42,464 nucleotides of DNA from Bacteroidales bacterium (lineage in GTDB: Bacteria > Bacteroidota > Bacteroidia > Bacteroidales > P3), in assembly GCA_024400665.1 (NCBI GenBank), contig JAKSML010000011.1, positions 1 to 42,464 on the forward strand. Direction: 5' to 3'. This document shows, piece after piece, positions 42,215 through 42,464 of the stretch. The notes beneath the pieces were generated by a model. It ran no database searches, was not told where the DNA came from, and was given only the letters and a program-made list of their open reading frames with translations. A program made the position numbers and the translations under genes. Position 1 is the first letter of the stretch. The number at the start of each line of letters is the position of its first letter.

Positions 42215-42464
42215 AATTGATTTAAATTAGTTATATCATGTTTACAAAGTCTCGGCTTCCTCAAGCTGACAAAGTCTCCGTGTTCTCCTCGCACCCTCCC
42301 AATGCCACACACACCCGCCGGCCCTCAAAAAAAAGGCAATATCCCGTGCAAAAAAAAGACGAACAGCAAGGCTGCCGCTCGACCCTCTTTGTCATAAAGC
42401 CTATATATAGAGGTGGGTTCTATAAATTCATTTTTTAGCCTCCTGAATGGGCAGAACCCGTTAA
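42215..42464. other. Right-edge intergenic region with partial inverted-repeat element
   Basis: Upstream of the cargo gene. No clear -7 motif is visible. AGGTGGGTTCTATAAATT at 42411-42428 matches the ends of the element at 4421-4538 and may be the left end of another copy continuing beyond the window. Confidence 0.5.

Overview
The window reads as a chromosomal segment of an uncultured member of the Bacteroidota, most likely order Bacteroidales. The signs are -7 boxes of the form TAnnTTTG upstream of many genes, PorE-like and GldD proteins, a secreted protein with a type A type-IX-secretion (T9SS) sorting domain, a mammalian-type glutaminyl cyclase lipoprotein, and signal peptides that are almost all cut before a glutamine. 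Most genes are GC-rich in third codon positions. Two stretches (about 6.5-7.9 kb and 20.5-22.2 kb) are clearly AT-richer and look acquired. I see no tRNA, rRNA, CRISPR array, transposase or phage gene.

Layout. 0-0.7 kb: no recognisable gene, one orphan promoter. 0.7-3.2 kb (minus): manA, a secreted thioredoxin-like protein and a tiny lipoprotein. 3.4-6.1 kb (plus): small membrane protein, EF-P, glutaminyl cyclase, Rieske-like lipoprotein. 6.1-7.3 kb: repeats, then a strong promoter and a rod-shaped candidate RNA with its own terminator, just before a Ser/Asn-rich secreted protein. 8.1-14.0 kb (minus): iorB-iorA, an alpha/beta hydrolase, an unknown lipoprotein, gldD and a methyltransferase-like protein without a visible SAM-binding core. 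14.4-20.4 kb (plus): mrdA (PBP2)-rodA-clpX-SagB-like, then queD. 20.5-22.2 kb (plus): AT-rich island of three unknown genes, two encoding tail-anchored proteins. 22.3-32.8 kb (minus): miaA with a PorE-like OmpA protein; then M23/LysM peptidase-trmD-clpP-dut-namZ packed as an operon; a membrane protein; lepA. 33.1-36.9 kb (plus): lipid kinase and a GH78 rhamnosidase. 37.2-42.2 kb (minus): a 1655-residue T9SS cargo protein.

How the genes fit together. Cell-wall work is well represented: PBP2 and RodA build the wall, M23/LysM peptidase cuts peptide cross-links, and NamZ-type muramidase removes MurNAc. Export to the outer surface is the second theme: the PorE-like protein and GldD belong to the T9SS/gliding group, the 1655-residue protein is a typical cargo, and the glutaminyl cyclase probably caps the new N-terminal Gln of proteins after signal-peptide removal. 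The rest is housekeeping (EF-P, LepA, ClpX, ClpP, MiaA, TrmD, Dut, QueD) and amino-acid fermentation (IorAB).

The best candidates for something new are the three-gene island at 20.5-22.2 kb, a degenerate retropepsin-like domain at the C-terminus of the PorE-like protein, and the structured RNA at about 7.06-7.22 kb. Intergenic regions also carry several families of dispersed short repeats and palindromes. All assignments are from reading the sequence; no database search was run.
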